Assembly (NCBI GenBank): GCA_964367845.1
Contig: CAYIYW010000022.1
Span: 1 to 10,543, forward strand
Direction of reading: 5' to 3'
Source of the DNA: JAHFLV01 sp964367845
GTDB lineage: Bacteria; Patescibacteriota; Minisyncoccia; Phycocordibacterales; DATGWK01
Length of the DNA: 10,543 nt
Part shown: positions 1 through 5,723 of the stretch, in pieces
How positions within the stretch are numbered: position 1 is the stretch's first letter
How the letters are laid out: each line of letters begins with the position of its first letter
Made by a program: the position numbers and the translations under genes
The notes under the pieces: model-generated
Seen by the model: the letters and a program-made list of their open reading frames with translations, nothing else
The model's database searches: none
Told to the model about the DNA's origin: nothing

Positions 1-401
1 CCGCCACGGCAAAGGTCGGTAAAATTTCCCGAAGTGTATAAGGTAATCGGCTCGTCCTTTCCAGCGGCTTTCTTTTCCTCGGCACTTTTTGACTTCCCGA
101 CAATTTCATTCACCAGTTCAAGTTTGTACGAATTGTCCCTGAATAATTCCACGGCTTCTTTTTCGGAAATTTCTTTGTGTCCAAATGTTTTCCATGACGG
201 CAAAAGTTTTTTCATCGTCGTTGCAATTTTCGGCAAGTCCTTGTCGGAAATCGGAGATGAAAATTCAAAGTCGTAATAGAAACCGTTTTCAATCGCCGGC
301 CCGATTGTCGGTTTCGCATCCGGATAAAGCTCCAAAACCGCGGCCGCCAAAAGGTGGGCGAGGGAATGTCGCAATTTTTCAAGCTCGGAATTTGTTTTCA
401 T
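1..401 (-). CDS. thrS: Threonyl-tRNA synthetase, N-terminal part (window-edge partial), lacking the TGS domain
   Basis: Threonyl-tRNA synthetase attaches threonine to tRNA-Thr in the cytoplasm. Only the first 133 codons lie in the window; the catalytic core and anticodon-binding domain are beyond the left edge. The visible part is the N2 editing (second additional) domain. RHSLAHLL at residues 11-18 carries the HxxxH metal/catalytic pair (H12, H16), TIGPAIENGFYYDF follows at about 30-43, and FTDLCRG reaches C131 just before the edge, where the family has CRGxH. Canonical bacterial ThrRS has a TGS domain of about 60 residues before this motif. Here ATG is only 11 codons upstream of H12, and the same frame meets a TAA at 429-431, so there is no room for TGS. 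The gene lies downstream of dnaE on the same strand but has its own -10 box 6 nt before the ATG. Identity is confident because the N2 motifs are distinctive; a stand-alone editing protein is a less likely alternative. Confidence 0.88.
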   Translation of the reverse strand, partial: MKTNSELEKLRHSLAHLLAAAVLELYPDAKPTIGPAIENGFYYDFEFSSPISDKDLPKIATTMKKLLPSWKTFGHKEISEKEAVELFRDNSYKLELVNEIVGKSKSAEEKKAAGKDEPITLYTSGNFTDLCRG

Positions 402-407
402 CTGGAA

Positions 408-435
408 ATTATATCTTTTTAGGCCAATTTAGCAA
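408..435 (-). promoter_or_regulatory. thrS promoter, predicted leaderless
   Basis: Read on the minus strand, a perfect TATAAT (408-413) lies exactly 6 nt before the thrS ATG. A TTGCTA (430-435, 4 of 6 matches to TTGACA) sits 16 nt further upstream. With normal sigma-70 geometry, transcription would begin at the A of the ATG. No Shine-Dalgarno is visible between the box and the start. Confidence 0.6.
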
Positions 436-461
436 AAAATAAGGCGCTACTCGCTAGACGC
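433..461 (-). terminator. Probable Rho-independent terminator of dnaE
   Basis: About 20 nt beyond the dnaE stop, read on the minus strand, GCG-T-CTA pairs with TAG-CGC (one bulged T, loop of 5 nt), followed by a T-rich tail containing six consecutive T (434-439). The stem is short, so termination may be leaky. The tail overlaps the -35 region of the thrS promoter. Confidence 0.45.
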
Positions 462-481
462 AATATAAAGTCCATGCCTCA

Positions 482-3400
482 TTATAAAATTTTCGCTTTT
501 TCTACGACAATGCTCCGAGCGCCGTTTCTGGTTGAAATTCTGCCCTTTATCGCGACACACCTGTCGGCGATAAAAATATCTTTATGCTGTTCAAGAACCC
601 TCGGGAAGACAACCGTTTCAATGTTTCCGGTATAGTCGCCGACTTTTATAAACATCATATTGTCGCCATTTTTGGTATGGATTTGTTTAACTTCCTCTAT
701 CAGACCGGCGACAACCACGGTACTGCCTTCAATCGCGCTATCCTTGGTCTTGGCGATGGAACTACCTTGTTTCCCAATTTTCTCCTTGAATCGGTCAAGC
801 GGATGACCGGAAATATAGAGCCCGAGAAGTTCGCGCTCCCAGACCAATTTTTCTTCGGCTGTTGCCGACGGAGCCGGAGCGAGCTTGAGGTCGGGAACGC
901 TTGAGGCGTCGGACATTAAACCGAAAAGCGATTGGTGGTCCTGACCGGAATTTTTATCCTTGCTGTAAGCCAGGATGTTTTCAAGATTCGCCAAAAGCTC
1001 GCCCCGTTCGCCGATTCCGTCCATGGCGCCGGTTTTTATCAACGCTTCAAGCGACTTTTTGTTTAAATTTTTGTCCCTGACTCTGTCCAGAAAATCAGAA
1101 AGCGATTTGAATTTTCCGCCGAGTTTGCGTTCGCCGATAATCGTATCGGCGATGCCTTCGCCGAGATTTTTTATGGTGTAAAGGCCGAAGCGGATTTTCT
1201 CCGTGCCGCCGTCTCTCACAACGGTGAAGCCGCCGAAGCTCTCGTTAATGTCCGGCGCCAGAACCGGAATGTTCATTCGCCTGCATTCAGAAATAATTTC
1301 GGCGATTTTTTCAACGTCGCCGGAGTCGGCGGTCAGAACCGCCGACATGTAGATTGTCGGAAAATTGGCTTTCATGTAGGCGGTCTGATAGGCGACTTTG
1401 CCGTAACTGGCCGCGTGGGCCTTGTTGAAACCGTAGCCCTTGAACGGGTCAAATAGGTCCCAAATTAACTCGGCTTTTTCTTTTGGAATGTTGGAGGTCT
1501 TTGCGCAACCGTCAACAAAAACAACATGCTGCTCCTCCATTTCTTTCGGGATTTTTTTACCGATGGCCTTTCGGAGCTTATCAACCGTTTTCCAGGTATA
1601 ACCGGCTAGTTCAAGAGCGGTAAACATAATGTCCTCCTGATAGACCAAAATTCCATAAGAGTCCTTAAGGTAACTCTCCATTTTTGGATGCAAATAAATA
1701 ATCGGTTTTCGTCCGTGCTTTCTTTCAACATACTCCGGAATGTTTCTCATCGGGCCGGGGCGATACAAAGCAATCATGACGTTTATGTCGTTTATGCTTG
1801 TCGGCTTGAGTTCTTTTAGAAACTTCGTCATCGCCTCGCCGTTGAGCTGGAAGAGTCCTAAAGTTTCCCCGCGAGCCAGCATTTCAAAAGTTTTTTTATC
1901 GTCAATCGGCACATTTTCAATATCTATTTCGGCGCCGTCCAATTTTTTGGCAAGATTTACGGCGTCGGCGAGAATGGCCAAATTTTTGATGCCCAAAAAG
2001 TCAAATTTAAGGAGTCCTGCATTGTCCTCGTCAATTGAATGCATGTCGTATTGGGTGATGATATTTTCTTCGCCTCGGGTGTCGTATTGAAGGGGGACAA
2101 TTTCAGTCAGCGGGATGGGAGAAATGACAACGCCGGCGGCGTGAACGGAGATATGCCGGGCGCAACCCTCAATTTTTTTTGCCATATCAATGATTTCTTT
2201 GACCGTCGCGTCGGCTTTATAAAATTGTTTTAACTCCGGAACTTCCTCCATCGCTCGGTCTATGGTCATTGGAAAACCTTGAGCGCCGAAAGGGATGAGT
2301 TTTGATATTTTGTCTCCCAGACCGTATGGGTGGCCGAGAGCGCGGGTAACGTCGCGTACCGAACCGCGGGCCATCATTGTGCCGAATGTTCCGATTTGGG
2401 CGACCTTGTCGGCGCCGTATTTTTCCTTGGCGTAAGCGATTACTTCGTCGCGACGGTTGTCGGCAAAGTCCATGTCAATGTCGGGAGCGGACGGACGCTC
2501 GGGGTTTAGAAATCTTTCAAAAGGTAATTTATAAACCAAAGGATTGACGTTGGTGATTCCGGCGAGATAAGTTACAAGCGAGCCGGCGACCGAACCGCGA
2601 ATGGTGGTCAAGATATTGTTCTTGTGGGCGAATTTCATCAGGTCGCCGACGACAAGAAAATAAGGAGCGTAGCCCTTGTCTCTGATAACCTTGAGCTCGT
2701 ATTCAATTCTCTCTTTTAACTCCGGGGTTTCTGTTACTTCGCGTTTTTTTATGCCCTCAAAAACCATCCTGCGGAGCTCGTCATCATGCGACAGTCCGCT
2801 TTCCACAATCACATTTGGGAAGAGCCACTTGCCGAGAGTAAGCTCTAAATTGCAGAGTCCGGCGATTTTTGCCGTATTTTCCAGCGCTTCCGGAATATCC
2901 TTAAAAAATTTTTCCGCTTGAACCGGCGAAATTAAAGAGAAATCCTCTTCTTCATTTCCGATGCCACCGCGGTCGTGCCAATCAATGTTTTGAATTGAAA
3001 GCAAGGTGTTGCGAGCCGCTCGGTCTTTTTTGTCTATATAAAAAACTTCCTGTCCGGCCATAATCGGCGTTGCTGTTTCTTTCGCGAGCGAAATAAGTGC
3101 CGTCATTTTTTCTTTGTGGCCGTCAATCTCCGGGTGGTGAGTAATTTCAATAAAGAACGAATCCTTGCCGTAAACTTCCCGATACCAATTTATGAGCGTC
3201 TTGGCTTTGACAAAGTCCTTCATGGCGACGGCTTGGGCAATATCGCCTTGCAATGCTGGCGAGATAGCCACTAGGCCGTCCTTGTATCTCTCAATAAGTT
3301 CCTTGTCTATCCGTGGCTTGTAGTAAAAGCCCTCAAGATGAGAGGCCGTAACCAATTTGATGAGATTTTTATAACCGGTTATGTTTTTGGCGAGAATGAC

Positions 3401-3697
3401 TAATCTGATTCGCGCGTTATCTATGCCGTGGTCTTTGTCAAATCTCGTCCGCGGCGCGATGTAAGCGTCAATGCCCAAAATCGGCTTAATGCCGTTTTTC
3501 TTGCACTCTTTATAAAACTCAATGGCGCCGTAGAGATTGCCGTTGTCGGTCAAAGCCAACGATTTCATGCCGAAGTCCTTGGCGGCCGCGACCAAATCGG
3601 GAATTTTAGGCAGGGCGTTCAACAAACTGTAATGACTGTGAACGTGGAGGTGGGTGAATTTTGTGGCGTCAGAAACACCGGATGTATTAGATGCCAT
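482..3697 (-). CDS. dnaE: DNA polymerase III alpha subunit (replicative polymerase)
   Basis: DnaE is the catalytic subunit of the chromosomal replicase. From the chosen ATG it has 1071 residues. An N-terminal PHP domain starts with HLHVHSHYS (H16, H18, H20). The polymerase catalytic aspartates are D408 and D410 in PDIDMDF and D566 in LLKFDFLG. YRPGPM and the tandem helix-hairpin-helix region follow, then a beta-clamp-binding type QSLF (about 922-925), and a C-terminal OB fold from about 992 to the end. The protein stops right after the OB fold, without the C-terminal tau-binding domain of E. coli DnaE (1160 residues). Several later PHP metal ligands look replaced (TDN, QEVFY, AARN), so PHP nuclease activity is doubtful. 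The start at 3697 is preferred over one at 3751 because a TATAAT lies 6 nt upstream, PHP domains begin within about 15 residues of the start, and the longer form would overlap rnhB. DnaE, not PolC: the gene has PHP first and no inserted exonuclease domain. Confidence 0.96.
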   Translation of the reverse strand: MASNTSGVSDATKFTHLHVHSHYSLLNALPKIPDLVAAAKDFGMKSLALTDNGNLYGAIEFYKECKKNGIKPILGIDAYIAPRTRFDKDHGIDNARIRLVILAKNITGYKNLIKLVTASHLEGFYYKPRIDKELIERYKDGLVAISPALQGDIAQAVAMKDFVKAKTLINWYREVYGKDSFFIEITHHPEIDGHKEKMTALISLAKETATPIMAGQEVFYIDKKDRAARNTLLSIQNIDWHDRGGIGNEEEDFSLISPVQAEKFFKDIPEALENTAKIAGLCNLELTLGKWLFPNVIVESGLSHDDELRRMVFEGIKKREVTETPELKERIEYELKVIRDKGYAPYFLVVGDLMKFAHKNNILTTIRGSVAGSLVTYLAGITNVNPLVYKLPFERFLNPERPSAPDIDMDFADNRRDEVIAYAKEKYGADKVAQIGTFGTMMARGSVRDVTRALGHPYGLGDKISKLIPFGAQGFPMTIDRAMEEVPELKQFYKADATVKEIIDMAKKIEGCARHISVHAAGVVISPIPLTEIVPLQYDTRGEENIITQYDMHSIDEDNAGLLKFDFLGIKNLAILADAVNLAKKLDGAEIDIENVPIDDKKTFEMLARGETLGLFQLNGEAMTKFLKELKPTSINDINVMIALYRPGPMRNIPEYVERKHGRKPIIYLHPKMESYLKDSYGILVYQEDIMFTALELAGYTWKTVDKLRKAIGKKIPKEMEEQHVVFVDGCAKTSNIPKEKAELIWDLFDPFKGYGFNKAHAASYGKVAYQTAYMKANFPTIYMSAVLTADSGDVEKIAEIISECRRMNIPVLAPDINESFGGFTVVRDGGTEKIRFGLYTIKNLGEGIADTIIGERKLGGKFKSLSDFLDRVRDKNLNKKSLEALIKTGAMDGIGERGELLANLENILAYSKDKNSGQDHQSLFGLMSDASSVPDLKLAPAPSATAEEKLVWERELLGLYISGHPLDRFKEKIGKQGSSIAKTKDSAIEGSTVVVAGLIEEVKQIHTKNGDNMMFIKVGDYTGNIETVVFPRVLEQHKDIFIADRCVAIKGRISTRNGARSIVVEKAKIL

Positions 3698-3703
3698 GCT
3701 AAA

Positions 3704-3709
3704 ATTATA
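3704..3709 (-). promoter_or_regulatory. dnaE -10 box, predicted leaderless start
   Basis: A perfect TATAAT on the minus strand lies 6 nt before the dnaE ATG, the same spacing as at thrS and smc. No good -35 is visible at 16-18 nt (candidates such as TAGGTA are poor), so a weak or activator-dependent promoter is possible. The box overlaps the candidate rnhB -10 on the other strand. Confidence 0.5.
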
Positions 3710-3711
3710 CA
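3706..3711 (+). promoter_or_regulatory. Candidate rnhB -10 box overlapping the dnaE promoter
   Basis: TATACA (4 of 6 matches to TATAAT) on the plus strand ends 8 nt before the rnhB ATG. It shares four bases with the dnaE -10 box on the opposite strand. No clear -35 was found. The assignment rests mainly on the tight 22-bp divergent spacer, which must hold whatever promoter rnhB has unless it lies inside dnaE. Confidence 0.3.
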
Positions 3712-3719
3712 ACTTAAAA

Positions 3720-4430
3720 ATGAGCTTACCTACTTCTCGGATTAGATTCATTGTTGGGATAGACGAGGCCGGCAGAGGACCGCTTGCCGGGCCGGTTTCG
3801 GTCGGGGCGGTTGTGGTGTCAGTAACGGCAATCGCCGCTAAAAAATTAAAGCTTTTTTCCAGCCAAAATTCCTCATATTCGTCATCGTTGCCGTTATTGT
3901 CGTTGTCAAAACTATTTTCTTCGGCAAAATTTCATCACTCGCTTTTTCAGGGTGTTAAGGACTCCAAAATGCTGACATCTGCGAGTCGCGACAGGTGGTT
4001 TAAAAAAATTAAGACAGCCAGAAAAGAAGGAAAGCTGGATTATCGCGTTTCCTGTGTTGGTTCAAAAATTATTGACCGCAAAGGCATCGTTTTCGCGATT
4101 CGGCTTGCCGTAAAACGCTCGCTTGAAAAGTTGGGCGTCTCGCCACATCAGACGCTCGTTTTGCTGGACGGCAGTTTATCGGCGCCAAAGCATTTTTTGT
4201 TTCAAAAAACGATTATCCGTGGCGACCAGACCGTGCCGATTATCAGTTTGGCTTCAATCGCCGCCAAAGTCGTCCGCGACAAGAAAATGATTCGGCTTTC
4301 TAAAAAGTTTCCTGATTTTGGTTTTAACGCCCACAAAGGGTATGGAACACTTTCTCACAGGCGGAAAATCAGAAAGTATGGGCCGTGCGAAATTCACAGG
4401 CGAAGTTTTTTGCGGGGGATTTTAAGGTAA
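3720..4430 (+). CDS. rnhB: Ribonuclease HII with a serine-rich insertion
   Basis: RNase HII cleaves the RNA strand of RNA-DNA hybrids and starts excision of ribonucleotides misincorporated in DNA. The 236-residue protein has the family motif GIDEAGRG (catalytic D15 and E16), DSKML at 81-85, D150 in VLLDGS, and D187 in SIAAKVVRDKKM, so all four acidic catalytic residues are present. The C-terminal hallmark GYGTxxHxxxIxxYGPxxIHRRSF is also there. Between the first beta strand (ending about 34) and DSK there is an insertion of roughly 30 residues, about 45-75, rich in Ser, Leu and Phe, not typical of the family. The ATG at 3720 is chosen because the motif begins 13 residues later, as in homologues; upstream in-frame starts would run into dnaE. 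The gene is divergent from dnaE, and pairing of a replicase with a primer/ribonucleotide-removal enzyme is functionally sensible. Confidence 0.95.
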   Translation: MSLPTSRIRFIVGIDEAGRGPLAGPVSVGAVVVSVTAIAAKKLKLFSSQNSSYSSSLPLLSLSKLFSSAKFHHSLFQGVKDSKMLTSASRDRWFKKIKTARKEGKLDYRVSCVGSKIIDRKGIVFAIRLAVKRSLEKLGVSPHQTLVLLDGSLSAPKHFLFQKTIIRGDQTVPIISLASIAAKVVRDKKMIRLSKKFPDFGFNAHKGYGTLSHRRKIRKYGPCEIHRRSFLRGILR

Positions 4431-4464
4431 ATTTAGCCCCGCTTTTTATGCTAGGCGGGCGGGC

Positions 4465-4492
4465 TTGACAAAATTGAAATTCAGTATATTAT
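4465..4492 (+). promoter_or_regulatory. Strong sigma-70-type promoter of the Nudix-like gene
   Basis: A perfect TTGACA (4465-4470) is followed, after a 16-nt spacer, by TATTAT (4487-4492, 5 of 6). The overlapping TATATT at 4485-4490 would give a 14-nt spacer, which is too short. A start near 4499 would give a leader of about 58 nt, unlike the leaderless promoters of the neighbours. Confidence 0.65.
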
Positions 4493-4503
4493 TCTAGGAA
4501 GAG

Positions 4504-4522
4504 GGGCTCTATTGTTGAGTCC
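4504..4522 (+). promoter_or_regulatory. 5' leader hairpin and Shine-Dalgarno of the Nudix-like gene
   Basis: GGGCTC (4504-4509) can pair with GAGTCC (4517-4522) around a 7-nt loop, including one G-U pair. It lies at the very 5' end of the predicted leader, a position typical of mRNA-stabilising hairpins. Further on, GAGGAG (4544-4549) is a strong Shine-Dalgarno, 8 nt before ATG 4558 and 5 nt before GTG 4555, favouring the ATG. Confidence 0.4.
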
Positions 4523-4557
4523 TGAAAACACGAGATTCTTTTTGAGGAGTAACGGTG

Positions 4558-5148
4558 ATGCCGCAAGCAAGGAGCACTTTTGTTGCCTTGATGCCTTGTA
4601 GATGGAGTCCACAGCGTGAAGGCGTGCGCCAGTTCTTGGTATTTCCTTGGAGGGAAGACCGAAACAAGGGATTGGATGAAACGAAAGAGGAGACACTCGC
4701 AAGAGTTGGATCTGAGAGCGTTCCTGTTTCGTACAAATTCATCGGAGGTACGAACAATGGTCATCCCGATGAGTTTGACAAGTTTGTGACCGGTTCGAGA
4801 GAATTCATGGAAGAATCAAGGATCGTCATGGTAGCCGATGACCTCCATGATAGGGTGGCCCACATCTTCAGAGTAGAGAAGTTTGGACACACCCAATACT
4901 TCATGCTCTTTAATGCCAATGAGCTTTGGCAGAAATGGGAAAGTGAAGTCAGAAGGGAAATCACAATTGATGACGCAACGCCACCTAGGCCAGGTCGGCC
5001 CAAGCGTTGCGCCGAGGTTCTGGGTGTGCCGGTGTGGATTGATGAAGATGTTCTTCTCTCCGGCGGCGACATGTTCGCCTCACATCTTCCTGCTCTTGTT
5101 GACGCACATAACTGGCTTGGGTTAGGTCCAATTGAGTCAATGACCTAA
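4558..5148 (+). CDS. Divergent Nudix-like protein, accessory gene
   Basis: A 196-residue soluble protein with no signal peptide or membrane segment. Its only recognisable signature is a degenerate Nudix box. KFIGGTNNG at 60-68 resembles the glycine loop, and REFMEES at 81-87 matches the REUxEE core with its metal-binding glutamates E82, E85 and E86. The spacing from the glycine to the expected upstream Glu is off and the final Gly is Arg (R88). Classical Nudix enzymes hydrolyse nucleoside diphosphates linked to another moiety; no substrate can be inferred here. The gene has its own strong promoter, leader hairpin, Shine-Dalgarno and downstream hairpin, and its codon and base use look different from dnaE and rnhB, all suggesting horizontal acquisition as a single-gene cassette between rnhB and rpmF. 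GTG 4555 is a possible alternative start adding one residue. I am sure it is a gene, and only fairly confident of the Nudix relation. Confidence 0.75.
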   Translation: MPQARSTFVALMPCRWSPQREGVRQFLVFPWREDRNKGLDETKEETLARVGSESVPVSYKFIGGTNNGHPDEFDKFVTGSREFMEESRIVMVADDLHDRVAHIFRVEKFGHTQYFMLFNANELWQKWESEVRREITIDDATPPRPGRPKRCAEVLGVPVWIDEDVLLSGGDMFASHLPALVDAHNWLGLGPIESMT

Positions 5149-5163
5149 TCTTCTAAACAGTCC

Positions 5164-5190
5164 AGCCCGCCACCACCAAGGTGTCGGGCT
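5164..5190 (+). terminator. GC-rich hairpin after the Nudix-like gene, probable terminator
   Basis: AGCCCGCCACC (5164-5174) pairs with GGTGTCGGGCT (5180-5190) around a 5-nt loop, with a single C-T mismatch (10 of 11 pairs). It begins 15 nt after the stop codon. The immediate downstream tail is only moderately T-rich; longer T runs occur at 5205-5210 and 5216-5223. Termination or 3' end protection is likely. Confidence 0.6.
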
Positions 5191-5217
5191 CTTTCATTAC
5201 CCTGGTTTTTTGTGATT

Positions 5218-5231
5218 TTTTTTGCAAAAAA
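5218..5231. repeat. Perfect T6-GC-A6 palindrome
   Basis: TTTTTTGCAAAAAA is a perfect 14-bp palindrome between the terminator hairpin and the repeat element. It could be a protein-binding or bent-DNA site; function unknown. Confidence 0.3.
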
Positions 5232-5267
5232 TTTAGCGCCAGCAATAACAGGAGGTTTCTGTCGTGT

Positions 5268-5387
5268 GAACAGCCCGCGCCATGCTTTTTGGAGCAGTTT
5301 TGGCTTTTCTCACGAACAATCTGCAATATGCTTTTCAAGGCAGTTGCGTTTTCTGCCGAGAAAAGCATATTGTGGGCTGTTCGTGAG
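5268..5387. repeat. 46-bp-period direct repeat plus inverted copy forming a long hairpin
   Basis: Three related copies lie in 120 bp. Copy A (from 5268) and copy B (from 5314) share GAACA, ATGCTTTT and GCAG, all exactly 46 nt apart. Copy C (5353-5387) is inverted. B and C form a hairpin with 35-nt arms (5309-5343 and 5353-5387) and a 9-nt loop: 10 perfect pairs, a 5-nt stretch in which four pairs are G-C or G-U as RNA and one is A-C, 13 perfect pairs, a 2x2 internal loop, then 5 pairs. Copy A can alternatively pair with C through GAACAGCCC (9 pairs) and ATGCTTTT (8 pairs), making mutually exclusive folds possible. The period is not a multiple of three, and no convincing protein is encoded. 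Possible identities are a small structured RNA, a folded recombination site, or a decayed repeat family. It ends 12 nt before the rpmF -35. Confidence 0.65.
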
Positions 5388-5398
5388 GAATCATTACC

Positions 5399-5426
5399 TT
5401 GCCCAAATTAGGTTTGTATGTATAAT
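5399..5426 (+). promoter_or_regulatory. rpmF promoter
   Basis: TTGCCC (5399-5404, 4 of 6) and a perfect TATAAT (5421-5426) are separated by 16 nt. The start codon is 10 nt after the box, so the leader would be only about 4 nt, too short for a Shine-Dalgarno. It probably drives rpmF-nusB-rnc as one operon. Confidence 0.6.
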
Positions 5427-5436
5427 CTCTAGCTGT

Positions 5437-5661
5437 ATGGTCGTCCGAATGCGAAGTACCAGAAGTCACACCGGCAACCGCCGGTCGCACCACGCGCTAA
5501 AAGCGCGGGGTTTTGCTCTGTGCGCGAATTGCAAAGCGCCAAAGCAAAAACATGCCGTTTGCGAAAGCTGTGGACAATATAGAGGGCGGAAGGTTATTGA
5601 CATGGAGACCGCCCTCAAAAAAGACACGAAGAAGTCCCAGAAAAAAGCAGAGGCGAAATAG
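5437..5661 (+). CDS. rpmF: Ribosomal protein bL32, zinc-binding form
   Basis: bL32 is a small protein of the large ribosomal subunit. The 74-residue product has the L32 pattern: a basic N-terminus (MVVRMRSTRSHTGNRRSHHAL), then CxxC at C29/C32 and CxxC at C42/C45, followed by GQYRGRKVI. The four cysteines form the zinc ribbon, so this is the zinc-dependent form, not a cysteine-free paralogue. The C-terminus is a Lys-rich tail ending KKSQKKAEAK. The reading frame is open upstream to 5212, but that extension covers the repeat element and promoter and resembles no L32; ATG 5437 fits both family length and promoter. nusB follows after 62 bp with no promoter of its own seen, so cotranscription is likely. 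Confidence 0.94.
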   Translation: MVVRMRSTRSHTGNRRSHHALKARGFALCANCKAPKQKHAVCESCGQYRGRKVIDMETALKKDTKKSQKKAEAK

Positions 5662-5723
5662 GTTAGACGGGTGAAAATAGGCAAGCTAGCTAGCCAAAGC
5701 AGGAAGTAGTTCGCGCAAGCGAT

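Noticed and set aside
3654..3719. Upstream in-frame start for rnhB
   Set aside because: The extra 22 residues are antisense to the dnaE start and resemble no RNase HII N-terminus.
3697..3751. Longer dnaE start at 3751
   Set aside because: It would overlap rnhB, extend beyond the normal PHP start, and ignore the TATAAT 6 nt before ATG 3697.
4435..4465. rnhB terminator (AGCCC-CGC with GCG-GGGCT)
   Set aside because: The stem is split by a 3-nt bulge with a 12-nt loop and no T tract follows; it also runs into the -35 box of the next gene.
5309..5387. SRP RNA, 6S RNA or integron attC identity for the hairpin
   Set aside because: No SRP GGAAG tetraloop region, no 6S-type central bubble, and no recognisable integron core-site sequences at the hairpin ends.
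5212..5436. N-terminal extension of the L32 frame
   Set aside because: The open frame crosses the hairpin repeats and promoter; L32 family length and the -10 box fit ATG 5437.
5686..5695. GCTAGCTAGC palindrome in the rpmF-nusB spacer
   Set aside because: A 4-bp tandem TAGC repeat explains it; there is no promoter or terminator context.
5700..5706. AGGAAG as the nusB Shine-Dalgarno
   Set aside because: It lies about 17 nt before the ATG, too far for normal pairing.
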